A DNA stretch of 64,000 nt from NCBI GenBank assembly GCA_029948415.1, contig JAJIZT010000001.1, positions 619,905 to 683,904 of the forward strand. Reading direction: 5' to 3'. The position numbers and the translations under genes were made by a program. Numbering within the stretch: position 1 is the stretch's first letter; each line of letters starts with the position of its first letter. Origin of the DNA: Cenarchaeum symbiont of Oopsacas minuta (GTDB lineage Archaea; Thermoproteota; Nitrososphaeria; Nitrososphaerales; Nitrosopumilaceae). The notes below the pieces were generated by a model. That model saw only the letters and a list, made by a program, of their open reading frames with translations, made no database searches and was not told where the DNA came from. Positions 46,972-55,801 of this stretch are shown piece after piece.

Positions 46972-47883
46972 GTATGAGGTCAGCTATTAAACAATACGGA
47001 ACACCTCTTCAAAGACGTTCTTACCGTGTGCCTTCCATGTCAAAACACACGTTAGAAAGTTGGACATTCTTTTCATAGACTGCTTATCTTACGGCGAACC
47101 ACGACATCACGCAATGCACGCTAGCATTGTTTGTAGGTTGAATATCTTTATGCTCAATAAATGCAGAGTTTCTGTGGCATTTAACAACCGTTTGATCAGA
47201 CTCTTCATTTCTGGCATTTCAAAGCTACGATATCCATCCAACATGCAATCAAATGCGTATTCAAACGCATGTATCACAATTAGCATAGTTTTTGGCATTC
47301 TCAAACAGCATACACATCTCTTCGTAAAGTTTTTGATATGCACCACCATATCTTATCGCCATGTGTTTAGCAGCACGTAACTCGTGAGCCTAGGCATCGC
47401 TGGTGCATTCCTCGCTCTTGTATACGGAATACCCATCAGTTACTGCAACACCATAAAATTTGTCCATATATGCATTCCATAACATATGCACCGCGACTCT
47501 TGTTCATGATTATTGCAATATTTTTTTTGTGTGTGATGCACCATTGTGTTTACGTGATGTTCCTTTGTGGCCTAGACTGCCGCCTGATTTTTTTGGTGGG
47601 AGTAATTCGCCGTTTTCTCCTGCCTTGCGTTTTTCACGTTTTTCTTTTAGATATTCAAGTGAGCGTGTAGAGAGTTGGGATTTTCATGATATGCGAGTCG
47701 ATTCTGGAGAAGTGTGATTTCCTTACTCATTACATCAATCTTTTCTGTAAAAACTCTCACGCATTCTTTCAATTCACTGTTTGTCGAATGTCTACTCATG
47801 GAATGGATGGGTTATTGATAATACTTGGATCTATATGATCGTGTGTTATTGACCAATTTGTTAGTCATGAGCTGACCTCATAC
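46972..47883 (-). mobile_element. IS66-type element, copy 4, internally deleted
   Basis: 912 bp in reverse orientation: right end at 46972 and left end at 47883. The middle of the transposase, including the catalytic Asp region, is deleted near 47545. The shared amber is still present at about 47391 (reverse of GATGCCTAGGCTCACGAG). It could only be moved by a transposase supplied in trans. Confidence 0.82.
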
Positions 47884-48081
47884 GATCTTAATTTATCAGA
47901 CATTAAATTCCAACATATAACAAAACTTTAGACAATTATGAAATTGACCCATTTAAGATTGGTAATTTTTAAATTTATTCTCATGGGAAGCAAATAAGGA
48001 ATCATTATGCTAGTTTTAGACATGAATCTACCCCTATACACACACAAGGTTTAAAGCAAATGCACTTGAGATCGTCGCCGT

Positions 48082-49809
48082 ATGCCAAATCCAAAGATAG
48101 TTTTAACGGCTGATAGGACATTAATGTCGCCATATAGAAAACTCTCTTTGGCCACGTTTTTTGGTTGTGCCCCTGCATTAGATCCACACCGAGATCCAAA
48201 AAGTTTTTGGTACAAAATTCTCGGCAGGCAGGTAACTCCAAAAGTGTTATTTGATTTCATCTGTAATTATATTCCACATACAAATGGTATAGCAGATTAT
48301 GCCCCATACGGTTTACGCAAAGTAGAAGCAGGATTACTGCGCGATGGTTTTAAACGCGATGAAGTAGTTGTGGCACATCCAGATCACATTGAAAAATTCA
48401 TTGGAAAAGACACCAAAGTTGTCGGCACTTATGAGATGGATCCACTTGGAATGGGTCCAGTAACGATGACGTTTACTTATGGTCGCAAACAGATGTCATA
48501 TGATGAATACTATAATAGAGAATTACACCAAAGAATAATTGCGGCAAAACGAAATACTGGTAGTAATGCAAAGGTCATCGCTGGTGCATCTGGCACATGG
48601 CAGTATAATTATGATCCAGCAAAGATAGAAGAGTATGGTTTGTATGCTATATTAGAAGGTGAGCTTGGAGGAATAGCACCAGAGATAGATGGTCATGCAG
48701 GTAGATTTTTCAGATATCTTATAAATGACGACTTTGAGAATATGGATCCATTTAGAAAACGTAAAGACTTCAAAGTTGACATTAAAGAGTTCAAGAGAGA
48801 TGGTAATACACACCATGGTAGGTTTGTTAATTTTTGGGATAGACCAGATCTTGAAGACATACCAAACATTGTAGAACCAAGTATGCATGGCATGGTAGAA
48901 GTGATGAGAGGTTGTGGACGTGGTTGCAAATTTTGTGATGTGACTTTGCGTTCATTAAGATATTATCCTCCAGAAAAAGTCAAAAAAGAGATAGAAGTTA
49001 ACATCAAAAAAGGTGGGTCAAAATCGGCATGGATTCACAGTGACGACATATTCGTGTATGGAATGGATCCTCGTACGGCCAAAAACATGGAACCAAACAG
49101 AGATGCATTAGAAGATCTCTTTACTGCCATAATGTCCACTGGTGTAGAACATACAAATCCTACACATGGAACACTTGCAGGTGCTATCGCAGATGAAAAA
49201 CTTATTCCAAACCTATCAAAGATAATCCGTTCAGGACCAAACAATCTTACTGGCATACAATGTGGTTTTGAGACTGGAAGTGTGAGGTTGATTGAAAAAT
49301 ATGCAGATCGCAAACTTGCTCCATACAAGCCATCCGAATGGCATTGGGTACTAAAAGAGAGTGTAAAAACATTAAACGAAAATTATTGGATTCCAGCATT
49401 TACACTCATCATGGGTCTTGATAACGATGAGACGCCTGAGGATTCTTGGGAGACCATACAAGTGATCTCAGAGTTGGAGAGAGAACAACCAGATTCGATG
49501 TTTACAGCTACACCGCTTACATTTGTACCCATAGGCTTGCTTGAAAAATCAGACTTTTTCAATATTGGGAATGAGATAGATCCTGTACAGCTTGGCGTAA
49601 TGTACAAAACGTGGCAACATAATTTCAAATATGGGATAAAAAAATTTATGACAAAGACTGGCGGTCAAGGCGGAACAAAAAAGATCTTTTTCAATATGAT
49701 TGCACGTACCCTTGGCGGCGTTCCTCTTGGAGCCATGGAAAAATATGCAAGAAGAAAAGGGGGTCAACACGAATTAATCATAGACAAGATAAAAGCAAAA
49801 TACTGGTAA
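48082..49809 (+). CDS. Radical SAM protein of unknown substrate (575 aa)
   Basis: The radical SAM cluster is RGCGRGCKFCDVTLR at about residues 276-288, followed by YYPPEKVKKEIEVNIKKGG. The first 200 residues (LATFFGCAPALDP, VVVAHPDHIEKFIG) resemble the cobalamin-binding-like N-terminal part of archaeal B12-type radical SAM proteins, but the classical DxHxxG motif is not seen. The C-terminal third has FTLIMGLDNDETPEDSWETI. ATG at 48082 fits. Mobile blocks flank it on both sides (47883 and 49868), so its original neighbours are displaced. Reaction unknown. Confidence 0.82.
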   Translation: MPNPKIVLTADRTLMSPYRKLSLATFFGCAPALDPHRDPKSFWYKILGRQVTPKVLFDFICNYIPHTNGIADYAPYGLRKVEAGLLRDGFKRDEVVVAHPDHIEKFIGKDTKVVGTYEMDPLGMGPVTMTFTYGRKQMSYDEYYNRELHQRIIAAKRNTGSNAKVIAGASGTWQYNYDPAKIEEYGLYAILEGELGGIAPEIDGHAGRFFRYLINDDFENMDPFRKRKDFKVDIKEFKRDGNTHHGRFVNFWDRPDLEDIPNIVEPSMHGMVEVMRGCGRGCKFCDVTLRSLRYYPPEKVKKEIEVNIKKGGSKSAWIHSDDIFVYGMDPRTAKNMEPNRDALEDLFTAIMSTGVEHTNPTHGTLAGAIADEKLIPNLSKIIRSGPNNLTGIQCGFETGSVRLIEKYADRKLAPYKPSEWHWVLKESVKTLNENYWIPAFTLIMGLDNDETPEDSWETIQVISELEREQPDSMFTATPLTFVPIGLLEKSDFFNIGNEIDPVQLGVMYKTWQHNFKYGIKKFMTKTGGQGGTKKIFFNMIARTLGGVPLGAMEKYARRKGGQHELIIDKIKAKYW

Positions 49810-49867
49810 TCGATCATATATGCATAAAATTTGGTACGGTTATTATCTACGATTGAAGAGAATATTG

Positions 49868-50068
49868 GTATGAGGTCAGCTCATGACTAACAAATTAGTC
49901 AATAACACATGATCATATAGATCCAAGTATTATCATTAACCCAACCATTCCATGAGTAGACATTCGACAAACAGTGAATTGAAAGAATGCCTGAGAGTTT
50001 TTACAGAAAAGGCGAATAAAACAATATCAAAAATGGCACATCAGAATGATGTATTGAATAAAAAAATT
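49868..50068 (+). mobile_element. IS66-type left-end fragment, copy 5
   Basis: It starts GTATGAGGTCAGCTC and continues with the first codons of the transposase (reading MSRHSTNSELKECLRVFTEK from about 49951). The family sequence stops where the next element begins. Confidence 0.8.
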
Positions 50069-51554
50069 AGTAACTATCTAGAGTTTTGGAGTAATCTGAC
50101 CATCTGATCCAATATTTTTCATCATTACATTTTTGGATCAGGTGCATAATACAAAAAATCGTTCATGAATAATGAAAAGATAAACCACATTTGTCCTAGG
50201 TCTGAGAATCTAGAGAAAAAACTTGCATTATTACTCAAGAAAAACAAACAGCAAGGAGAAACAATACGAGAATGTAAAGAAACTATGCAACAACAAGGAG
50301 AAAAGATACAGCAACAAGGAAAAGCGATACGAGAATATCAAGAAACTACACAACAGACAAAAAATGAGAATGAAGAATTAAAAATCACGATAAATGCTCT
50401 TACAGCAAAGAATATTCGTGTAAAACCCAACAAACCAGATTCAGACATAAAACTTCAAACATGCAAGAACCAGCAGAAAACTACCAGTTCACATTGATAA
50501 CAAAACCGAGGTGGATCAAAAATCATGTCATGTCTGCGGAAACAAACTATCCAAAATTGTGCACAAATACACACGTATAGTAGAAGATGTTATTCCAGCA
50601 CAGGTATGCAAAATACGATATCTAGAAGATATTGTAAATGTTGCAAAAAAACAACCACACCAAAAATCCATACTGCATCACCAAATGAAAGATTTGGAAT
50701 CAGACCAGCAGTACTTTTAATTGTACTCAAAACACTTGGATTATCATATCAAAAAATATCCCAACTATTAGAAATGATATACGGCATACACATGAATGAA
50801 TCTACCATAAATCACGCAGTAAAAAAAACTGCTACAGCATTTGGTCCATTATATGAACAGATGATAAGAGATCTAAAAACCGAGTTGAATATACATGGGG
50901 ATGAGACTAGCTGGCGCATCAACGGGAAAAATCATTGGTTGTGGGCATTTGTTGGAAAATGGACGACCATATATGAGATTGACAAATCACGTGGTAGAAT
51001 AGCTCCAATGAGAGTGTTAAAAGGATACACTGACAAGTGATTCATGGTCTGCATGGAATTATGTTGGAAACAGTCATCAAAGATGTCATGTTCATTATAT
51101 GAGAGAAATTCATGAGACTCTAAAGTATAAAAATCCCAAAAAAGAGTTTATTGTTTTTGGAAAATGTTTGAAAAAGATCGTAAATGACTCACATGGTGCT
51201 GTAAACATTCGTGATAAATCAAATGTTATAAAAAAACTCGAGCGTCGTTTATCGTCTCTTTTATCCAAAAAATATACAGAAAAGAATTGTATCAGATTTG
51301 TCAAGCGTCTAAAACGTGAACAAGACATGCTTTTCACGTTCTTGAAGACTGGAACTGATTCACATAACAATACTGCCGAGAAGCCAAACGTGGTAATACG
51401 AAAGATTACAAACGGTCATCGAACAGATGATGGTGCTACATCACACAAGATATTGATGAGTGTAAAGGAGACATGTAGACAACGAAATCTAAACTTTCAT
51501 GACTATATGATGCAATATCTTGTGGATGGTACTTCAAAACTCTAGACAGTTACT
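50069..51554 (+). mobile_element. Second IS66-related element (1,486 bp)
   Basis: Imperfect 25-bp terminal inverted repeats: AGTAACTATCTAGAGTTTTG at 50069 and AGTAACTGTCTAGAGTTTTG inverted at 51554. No target duplication is visible, which suggests later deletion on one side. It is unrelated in its termini to the GTATGAGGTCA family. Confidence 0.75.
50165..51545 (+). pseudogene. IS66-like transposase of the second element, frameshifted
   Basis: The leader (50165-50497) is a Gln/Lys-rich coiled coil. A Cys pair HVCGNKLS follows in a second frame. The DDE region (50525-51040) has HGDETSWRINGKNHWLWAFV and ends at 51040. One base away the gene continues with SDSWSAWNYVGNSHQRCHVHY, then 51099-51545 with DSHNNTAEKPNVVIRKI. 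At least three frame changes make it inactive. Unlike the other family, the position before the conserved His is CH, not an amber. Confidence 0.72.
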
Positions 51555-51560
51555 TCAAAT

Positions 51561-51836
51561 CTAATTATTATCATGACAGTGCATAAAATATATTTTTTTT
51601 TGTTTGTCATTAGGTTTTACATATAACTCACATCTATCAAAATTAAACAAAAAATAGCCTTTACTTTTATGAGGGTGATCACATTCAATATATGCATCAT
51701 GTAATGTCAAATTTTCATAGGTACATATTTCCTCTTTAAATCGTAAAATAATATCTCGTGAAGGTTCACTAATATATTCAAAATCTTTACTCCAACTTGA
51801 CCATGTTGGTATAATTGCATTCCAAATTCGTGTCAA
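51561..51836 (-). CDS. Hypothetical protein in composite block 2 (91 aa)
   Basis: No family recognised. The sequence is rich in aromatic residues, Cys and His (TLHDAYIECDHPHKSKGYFL; FDRCELYVKPNDKQ; MHCHDNN) and looks like a small beta-rich domain. It lies between two mobile elements and would travel with the block. The tiny ORF at 51861-51956 is just upstream on the same strand. Confidence 0.4.
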   Translation of the reverse strand: MTRIWNAIIPTWSSWSKDFEYISEPSRDIILRFKEEICTYENLTLHDAYIECDHPHKSKGYFLFNFDRCELYVKPNDKQKKIYFMHCHDNN

Positions 51837-51860
51837 TATACAAATAAAAGGAAATTATGA

Positions 51861-51956
51861 TTAAAACTCTTTCTCTTGATCTTTAGTATGCGTTTTAAAC
51901 CCTTCTTCGAATTTTTCAACTGCTTCATAATCATGTTCAGTCCATTTGCGTTGCAT
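51861..51956 (-). CDS. Very small ORF in composite block 2 (31 aa)
   Basis: MQRKWTEHDYEAVEKFEEG... ends DQEKEF. It is charged and probably helical. It precedes the 91-aa ORF by 24 bp on the same strand. Too short to be sure that it is translated. Confidence 0.25.
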   Translation of the reverse strand: MQRKWTEHDYEAVEKFEEGFKTHTKDQEKEF

Positions 51957-51986
51957 GATGTATAATTAGTTATAATTAGTTATAAA

Positions 51987-53381
51987 GTATGAGGTCAGAT
52001 CATGACTAACAAATTAGTCAATAATGCACGATCATATAGATCCAAGTATTATCAATAACCCATCCATTCCATGAGTAGACATCCTACAAACAGCGAATTG
52101 AAAGAATGCCTGAGAGTTTTTACAGAAAAGGCGAATGATACAATAGCAAAATTGACAGATCAGGTGGATGTAATGAGTAAGGAAAACACACTTCTCCAGA
52201 ATCGACTCGCATATTATGAAAATCCCAACTCTCTACACGCTCACTTGAATATCAAAGAAAAACGCAAGGCAAGAGAAAACGGTGAATCACCCCCACCAAA
52301 AAAATCAGGCGGTAGTCTAGGCCACAAAGGAACATCACGCAAACACAATCCTTCCAGAACCGTAACTCATACTATGAAAAATACCAAATGCAGTTGTGGC
52401 GGCACCATGAAATATTCACACACAAAAACACGTGACATTATGACCAGCAGTTGTAGAAGAGACTAGACATGAAATCAGCATGTACAAACTGCAAACGCGT
52501 ATGTGAAGCAGAAAATGATCTACCAAAATCAGGATCATATGGCAAGAATATAATTGCCCTTGTTATCGAATACAGGGCAACAAGAATTCCATATGATCAA
52601 ATATCACAACTGGTCAAAACAGCATGCGGTTTGGTTGTTGCAAAATCTACCATAATTGCAAACGTCTCAGATCTAATGGAAAAAGATGCAAAAACAAAAA
52701 CAAATACAGTTGTCCAATCACCGTTTGTCAATATTGATGAGACATCATACACACGAGATGGGCAATTAGTTTGGGCATGGTGCATTACATACAAGAAAAA
52801 TATTGCAATAATCATGAACAAGAGTCGCGGTGCATATGTTATGGATGCATATATGGACAAATTTTATGGTGTTGCAGTAACTGATGGATATTCCGTGTAC
52901 AAGAGCGAGGAATGCATCAACGATGCCTAGGCTCACGAGCTGCGTGCTGCTAAACACATGACGATGAGACTTGGTGCATACAGAAAACTCTATGAAGAGA
53001 TGTGTATGCTGTTTGAGAATACCAAAAACTATACCAATTGTGGTGCAAGAGTTCGACATGCGTTTGAATACGCATTTGATTGCATGTTGGATGGATATCG
53101 TAGCTTTGAAATGCCAGAAATGAAGAGTTTGATCAAACGGTTGGTAAATGCCACAGAAACTCTATTTGCATTTATTGAGCATAAAGATATTCCACCTACA
53201 AACAATGCTGCCGAGCGTGCATTACGGGATGTTGTGGTTCGCCGTAAGATAAGCGGTCAGATCAGAGGATTGGGATCTGAAAAGAATGTCCAACTTTCTA
53301 ACGTGTATTTTAACATGGAAGGCACACGGTAAGAGCGTCTTTGAAGAGGTACTCCGTATTGTTTAATAGCTGACCTCATAC
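51987..53381 (+). mobile_element. IS66-type element, copy 6 (most complete, 1,395 bp)
   Basis: Termini GTATGAGGTCAGATC and inverted GTATGAGGTCAGCT. It has the fewest lesions of the family and serves as the reference. The flanks of this copy alone do not match (GTTATAAA and AAATATTG); the right flank matches the left flank of 49868 instead. Confidence 0.85.
52071..53332 (+). pseudogene. IS66-type transposase, copy 6: one frameshift and one amber
   Basis: Leader 52071-52466 (MSRHPTNSELKECLRVFTEK, coiled coil, KKSGGSLGHKG and KCSCGGTMKYS). The frame changes at about 52455; 52469-53332 is then one frame with a single TAG at 52928-52930, in INDA-stop-AHELR where IS66 transposases have Trp. DDE parts: VNIDETSYTRDGQLVWAW, AVTDGYSVYKS and PPTNNAAERALRDVVVRRK. 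An 8-bp deletion relative to copies 1 and 3 (near 52480) removes part of the Cys motif region. Whether any transposase is made depends on recoding. Confidence 0.82.
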
Positions 53382-53444
53382 AAATATTGTATTTACAGAT
53401 GTTTAGTGTATACAAAAAGGCAATAATGTTAAAAGATCTCGCAA

Positions 53445-53454
53445 ATATATAAAT
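53445..53454 (+). promoter_or_regulatory. TATA box of the eS30 gene
   Basis: ATATATAAAT lies 24-33 bp upstream of ATG 53478. The right end of composite block 2 is 63 bp upstream of the box. Confidence 0.55.
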
Positions 53455-53477
53455 TCAACATTCCAAACTACATAATT

Positions 53478-53660
53478 ATGGCAACTCACGGTTCGCTGAC
53501 AAAGGCTGGCAAGGTCAGAGGTCAGACTCCAAAAGTAGAGGGAAGAAAGAGGATTGGAACAAATTCAAGCGTTAGAAACAAGAGCAATTTTAAAAAACGT
53601 ATAGTTTTGAGCAGATTCCCAGGACAAAACAAACCAGGTCAAAGAAGACGCAGACGTTAA
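53478..53660 (+). CDS. rps30e: Small ribosomal subunit protein eS30
   Basis: At 60 residues it is very basic, with the family start HGSLTKAGKVRGQTPKVEG and an Arg-rich end (GQNKPGQRRRRR). eS30 is a component of the archaeal/eukaryotic 30S/40S head. It sits as a single gene after a mobile block and 52 bp before scpB. Confidence 0.85.
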   Translation: MATHGSLTKAGKVRGQTPKVEGRKRIGTNSSVRNKSNFKKRIVLSRFPGQNKPGQRRRRR

Positions 53661-53712
53661 TCCCATAGTATTCATGGAATTGTTTTAATACATTTTCAAT
53701 TTTATATTATTC

Positions 53713-54297
53713 ATGGTAAAAGCAACAAGTGAGAAAGATGCCATAGCAAGAACTGAAGCTGCATTATATTCTTCTGGAAGACCGCTCAAAATGGATGAGA
53801 TCATTCGAGCTTCTGGTACAGAATCTCGCATAAAGACAAAACAGATACTAGACGATCTTGTAAAAAAGACAAAATCATCATTCAAAGCTATTGAGATAGC
53901 CATCTTACCAGATGGCTCATATGTTTTTCAATTAAGACCAGAATATAGTGGATCAGTGAGAAGATATGCATCAAAACCAATTCTTCCAAAGGCCACGCTA
54001 AAGACATTATCATACATTGCATATACACAACCAGTATCATCAAAAAATCTAGTTGATACGCGCGGTAATGGAGTATATAGCCATCTGAAAGAGCTTCGAC
54101 AGCTTGATTTCATATCGCATCAGAATGTTGGACGTTTAAAGATATACACTACAACGGAAAAATTTCAAAAATATTTTGGAATACACGGTGACCAAGATAC
54201 AATAAAAGCCAAACTCTTCAAACAAGTAAGAAGGACATCTAGAGCAAGTGATTTACAAAAAAATGACACATCTAGAAAAAATTCCAATGGTACTTGA
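53713..54297 (+). CDS. scpB: Segregation and condensation protein B
   Basis: ScpB is the winged-helix partner of SMC-ScpA in chromosome condensation. The sequence ARTEAALYSSGRPLKMDEI, SYVFQLRPEYSG, TLKTLSYIAYTQPVSSKNL and THE-like VYSHLKELRQLDFI correspond to the two winged helices. 194 aa is normal. The C-terminal tail (KQVRRTSRASDLQKNDTSRK) is basic and probably flexible. scpA and smc are not in the window. Confidence 0.85.
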   Translation: MVKATSEKDAIARTEAALYSSGRPLKMDEIIRASGTESRIKTKQILDDLVKKTKSSFKAIEIAILPDGSYVFQLRPEYSGSVRRYASKPILPKATLKTLSYIAYTQPVSSKNLVDTRGNGVYSHLKELRQLDFISHQNVGRLKIYTTTEKFQKYFGIHGDQDTIKAKLFKQVRRTSRASDLQKNDTSRKNSNGT

Positions 54298-54705
54298 ATA
54301 TAGAAAAATCTTCAAACCATCATATGATAATTTGGCATAAATGATTTCATTTTTTATATAAAATATTTTTTGATTCATTACTAGATCTTTATGAAATCTA
54401 GAGCTAGATGAATCTGTCCTTGAGTTTTAGAAATAATTTATGCAAGATTTAGCCAAATAATTCACATTGTGTGCTAGTATGCAATTTTCGCATAGGTAAA
54501 TTTCATATTATTGTGTTTGGAAAATATATTTGTGATCGCAAAGATATGTGAAATAAAAGATATTTTTTCCATACGCATTTAGATTCAACATATCAAGAAA
54601 AGACTGCAATGAAAAGGGTAAATCTATACGTAATTTTTGATATGATGCAAACATGTGTAATTTTCCATGCTTTATCTATAAATAATACCTCCATAACCTC
54701 TATTT
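54298..54705. other. Gene-free gap of about 400 bp
   Basis: AT-rich. I see T-rich stretches after scpB (near 54348) that could end transcription, and a TATA-like TATCTATAAAT at about 54673 upstream of the S8e start. Short palindromes such as TATGC...GCATA near 54480 are present. No RNA gene can be supported. Confidence 0.5.
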
Positions 54706-55083
54706 GTGAAAAAATGTGTTGAGAATCTTGCGACAAGCAAGCTAACTGGCGGTAGAAGGCATCCTCTTCGTATCCGTAGAAAATATGAGACAGATAGATA
54801 TCCAAACGAACCAACTATTGGAGCTCAAGAGTCGGTTACAAGAAAGGTCAGGGGCAAGACGAAAAAGACAGCATTGCGAACAGTTGATTTTGTTAACCTT
54901 GCAGTTTCAGGTAAAGTTACAAAAGTAAAGATTACAAAAGTTCTTGAAAATCCCACAAACAATGATTATCAAAGAAGAGGAGTGATCACCAAAGGTGCAC
55001 TCTTGGAGACTAGTGATGGAAAATGTAGAGTCATTTCAAGACCTGGTCAACATGGTGCAGTAAATGCTATACCGGTGCAATGA
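54706..55083 (+). CDS. rps8e: Small ribosomal subunit protein eS8
   Basis: The family signature is clear: TGGRRHPLRIRRKYETDRYPNEPTIG, RKVRGKTKKTALRTVDFVNL and an ITKGALLETSDGKCRVISRPGQHG end. GTG at 54706 gives 125 aa, normal for archaea. It is followed by SRP19 after 6 bp, so they probably share a transcript. Confidence 0.9.
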   Translation: MKKCVENLATSKLTGGRRHPLRIRRKYETDRYPNEPTIGAQESVTRKVRGKTKKTALRTVDFVNLAVSGKVTKVKITKVLENPTNNDYQRRGVITKGALLETSDGKCRVISRPGQHGAVNAIPVQ

Positions 55084-55089
55084 GTTTTC

Positions 55090-55380
55090 ATGAAAGATTA
55101 CGAGCACATTATAGTGTGGCTCGATTATTTCAACAAGATACTTTCAAGAAATGCGGGTAGGCGACTAGCTAGGATATTTTGTGTCAACGATCCATCACTT
55201 AAAGAATTGTCCGATGCAGTAAAAGCAGTAGGTTTTGACATATTTGAGTTGAATGAGAATGCAAGGTATCCAAGACGGCCGTATATTAGGTCAGGGTATA
55301 TAGCCATCCCAAAAAAATCAAAAAAGACATCAATGCTCGTAAAAATAGGCAAAAAGATGGTAGAGCGAAAAAGAAAATAA
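55090..55380 (+). CDS. srp19: Signal recognition particle 19 kDa protein
   Basis: SRP19 binds 7S RNA and primes it for SRP54. Family segments: HIIVWLDYFNKILSRNAGRR, SLKELSDAVKAVGFDIFEL and YPRRPYIRSGYIAIP, followed by a basic C-terminus. 96 aa is normal. A MITE is inserted two bases after the stop. Confidence 0.88.
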   Translation: MKDYEHIIVWLDYFNKILSRNAGRRLARIFCVNDPSLKELSDAVKAVGFDIFELNENARYPRRPYIRSGYIAIPKKSKKTSMLVKIGKKMVERKRK

Positions 55381-55382
55381 AG

Positions 55383-55463
55383 GTATGAGGTCACGTCCCT
55401 GCCTATAATTATCAAGAAAGTTTTGTATTTACGCACAAAAATACGGAGTAGATGACCTCATAC
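55383..55463. repeat. MITE copy 4
   Basis: 81 bp with GTATGAGGTCA at both ends (one inverted). The flanks AAATAAAG and AAATAAAA match in seven of eight, consistent with an aged 8-bp duplication. It lies between srp19 and gar1, 86 bp before the gar1 start. Confidence 0.85.
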
Positions 55464-55549
55464 AAATAAAAAGCGATCAATAACTAGCTATATGATAAAG
55501 TATTGTTAACCGAAGATTATTGATAATACTAGATTATACCATATAGTAC

Positions 55550-55801
55550 TTGCAGGAAATTGGAAAAATTGTACATTTGGCTCATAGTGGTAGACTAATT
55601 GTAAAGCTTATCGTAGAGCTCTCTGAAGGAGATATGCTCTATGACCAAAAAGAGAACAAGGTTGCAAAAGTTGCAGAACTGATAGGACCAGTATCAGCAC
55701 CTTTCGCTTCGGCAATCCCAAATGAAAATTTCAAGGGTAAGGTGAACAGCAAAATGTATTCCACATATTTGCCTGCAAGTGAAAGGAGAAAACATAGATG
55801 A
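55550..55801 (+). CDS. gar1: H/ACA sRNP protein Gar1
   Basis: Gar1 helps Cbf5 turn over substrate in H/ACA-guided pseudouridylation. The small beta-barrel is visible: IGKIVHLAHSGRLIVKLIVE, GDMLYDQKENKVAKVAELIGPVSAPFASAIP. The start appears to be TTG at 55550; no ATG or GTG fits. 83 aa is normal. It overlaps tfb by 4 bp; gar1-tfb pairing is common in archaea. Confidence 0.85.
   Translation: MQEIGKIVHLAHSGRLIVKLIVELSEGDMLYDQKENKVAKVAELIGPVSAPFASAIPNENFKGKVNSKMYSTYLPASERRKHR

Larger units (their letters stand above)
44362..47883. mobile_element. Composite transposon-like block 1: two inverted IS66-type copies around a 1.2-kb cargo
   Basis: Copy 3 (44362-45816) and copy 4 (46972-47883, reverse) face each other with their left ends outward. 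Both outer ends begin GTATGAGGTCAGCTC. The outer flanks are a perfect 8-bp duplication GATCTTAA (44354-44361 and 47884-47891), while the inner flanks do not match. This is what transposition of the whole 3,522-bp unit would leave. The cargo holds two small genes and an integrase fragment. Confidence 0.82.
49868..53381. mobile_element. Composite block 2: IS66-type ends in direct orientation
   Basis: A 201-bp left end (49868-50068), a second IS66-related element (50069-51554), two small ORFs and a full IS66-type copy (51987-53381). Outer flanks are GAATATTG (49860-49867) and AAATATTG (53382-53389), seven of eight identical. Inner ends have no matching flanks. This fits movement of the whole 3.5-kb block with one later base change, or recombination between two insertions. 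Confidence 0.65.

Noticed and set aside
54298-54705. A C/D-box-like sRNA in the gap before the S8e gene
   Set aside because: A possible C-like box (AGATGAA) is present but no proper D box or internal C'/D' pair at the right spacing.
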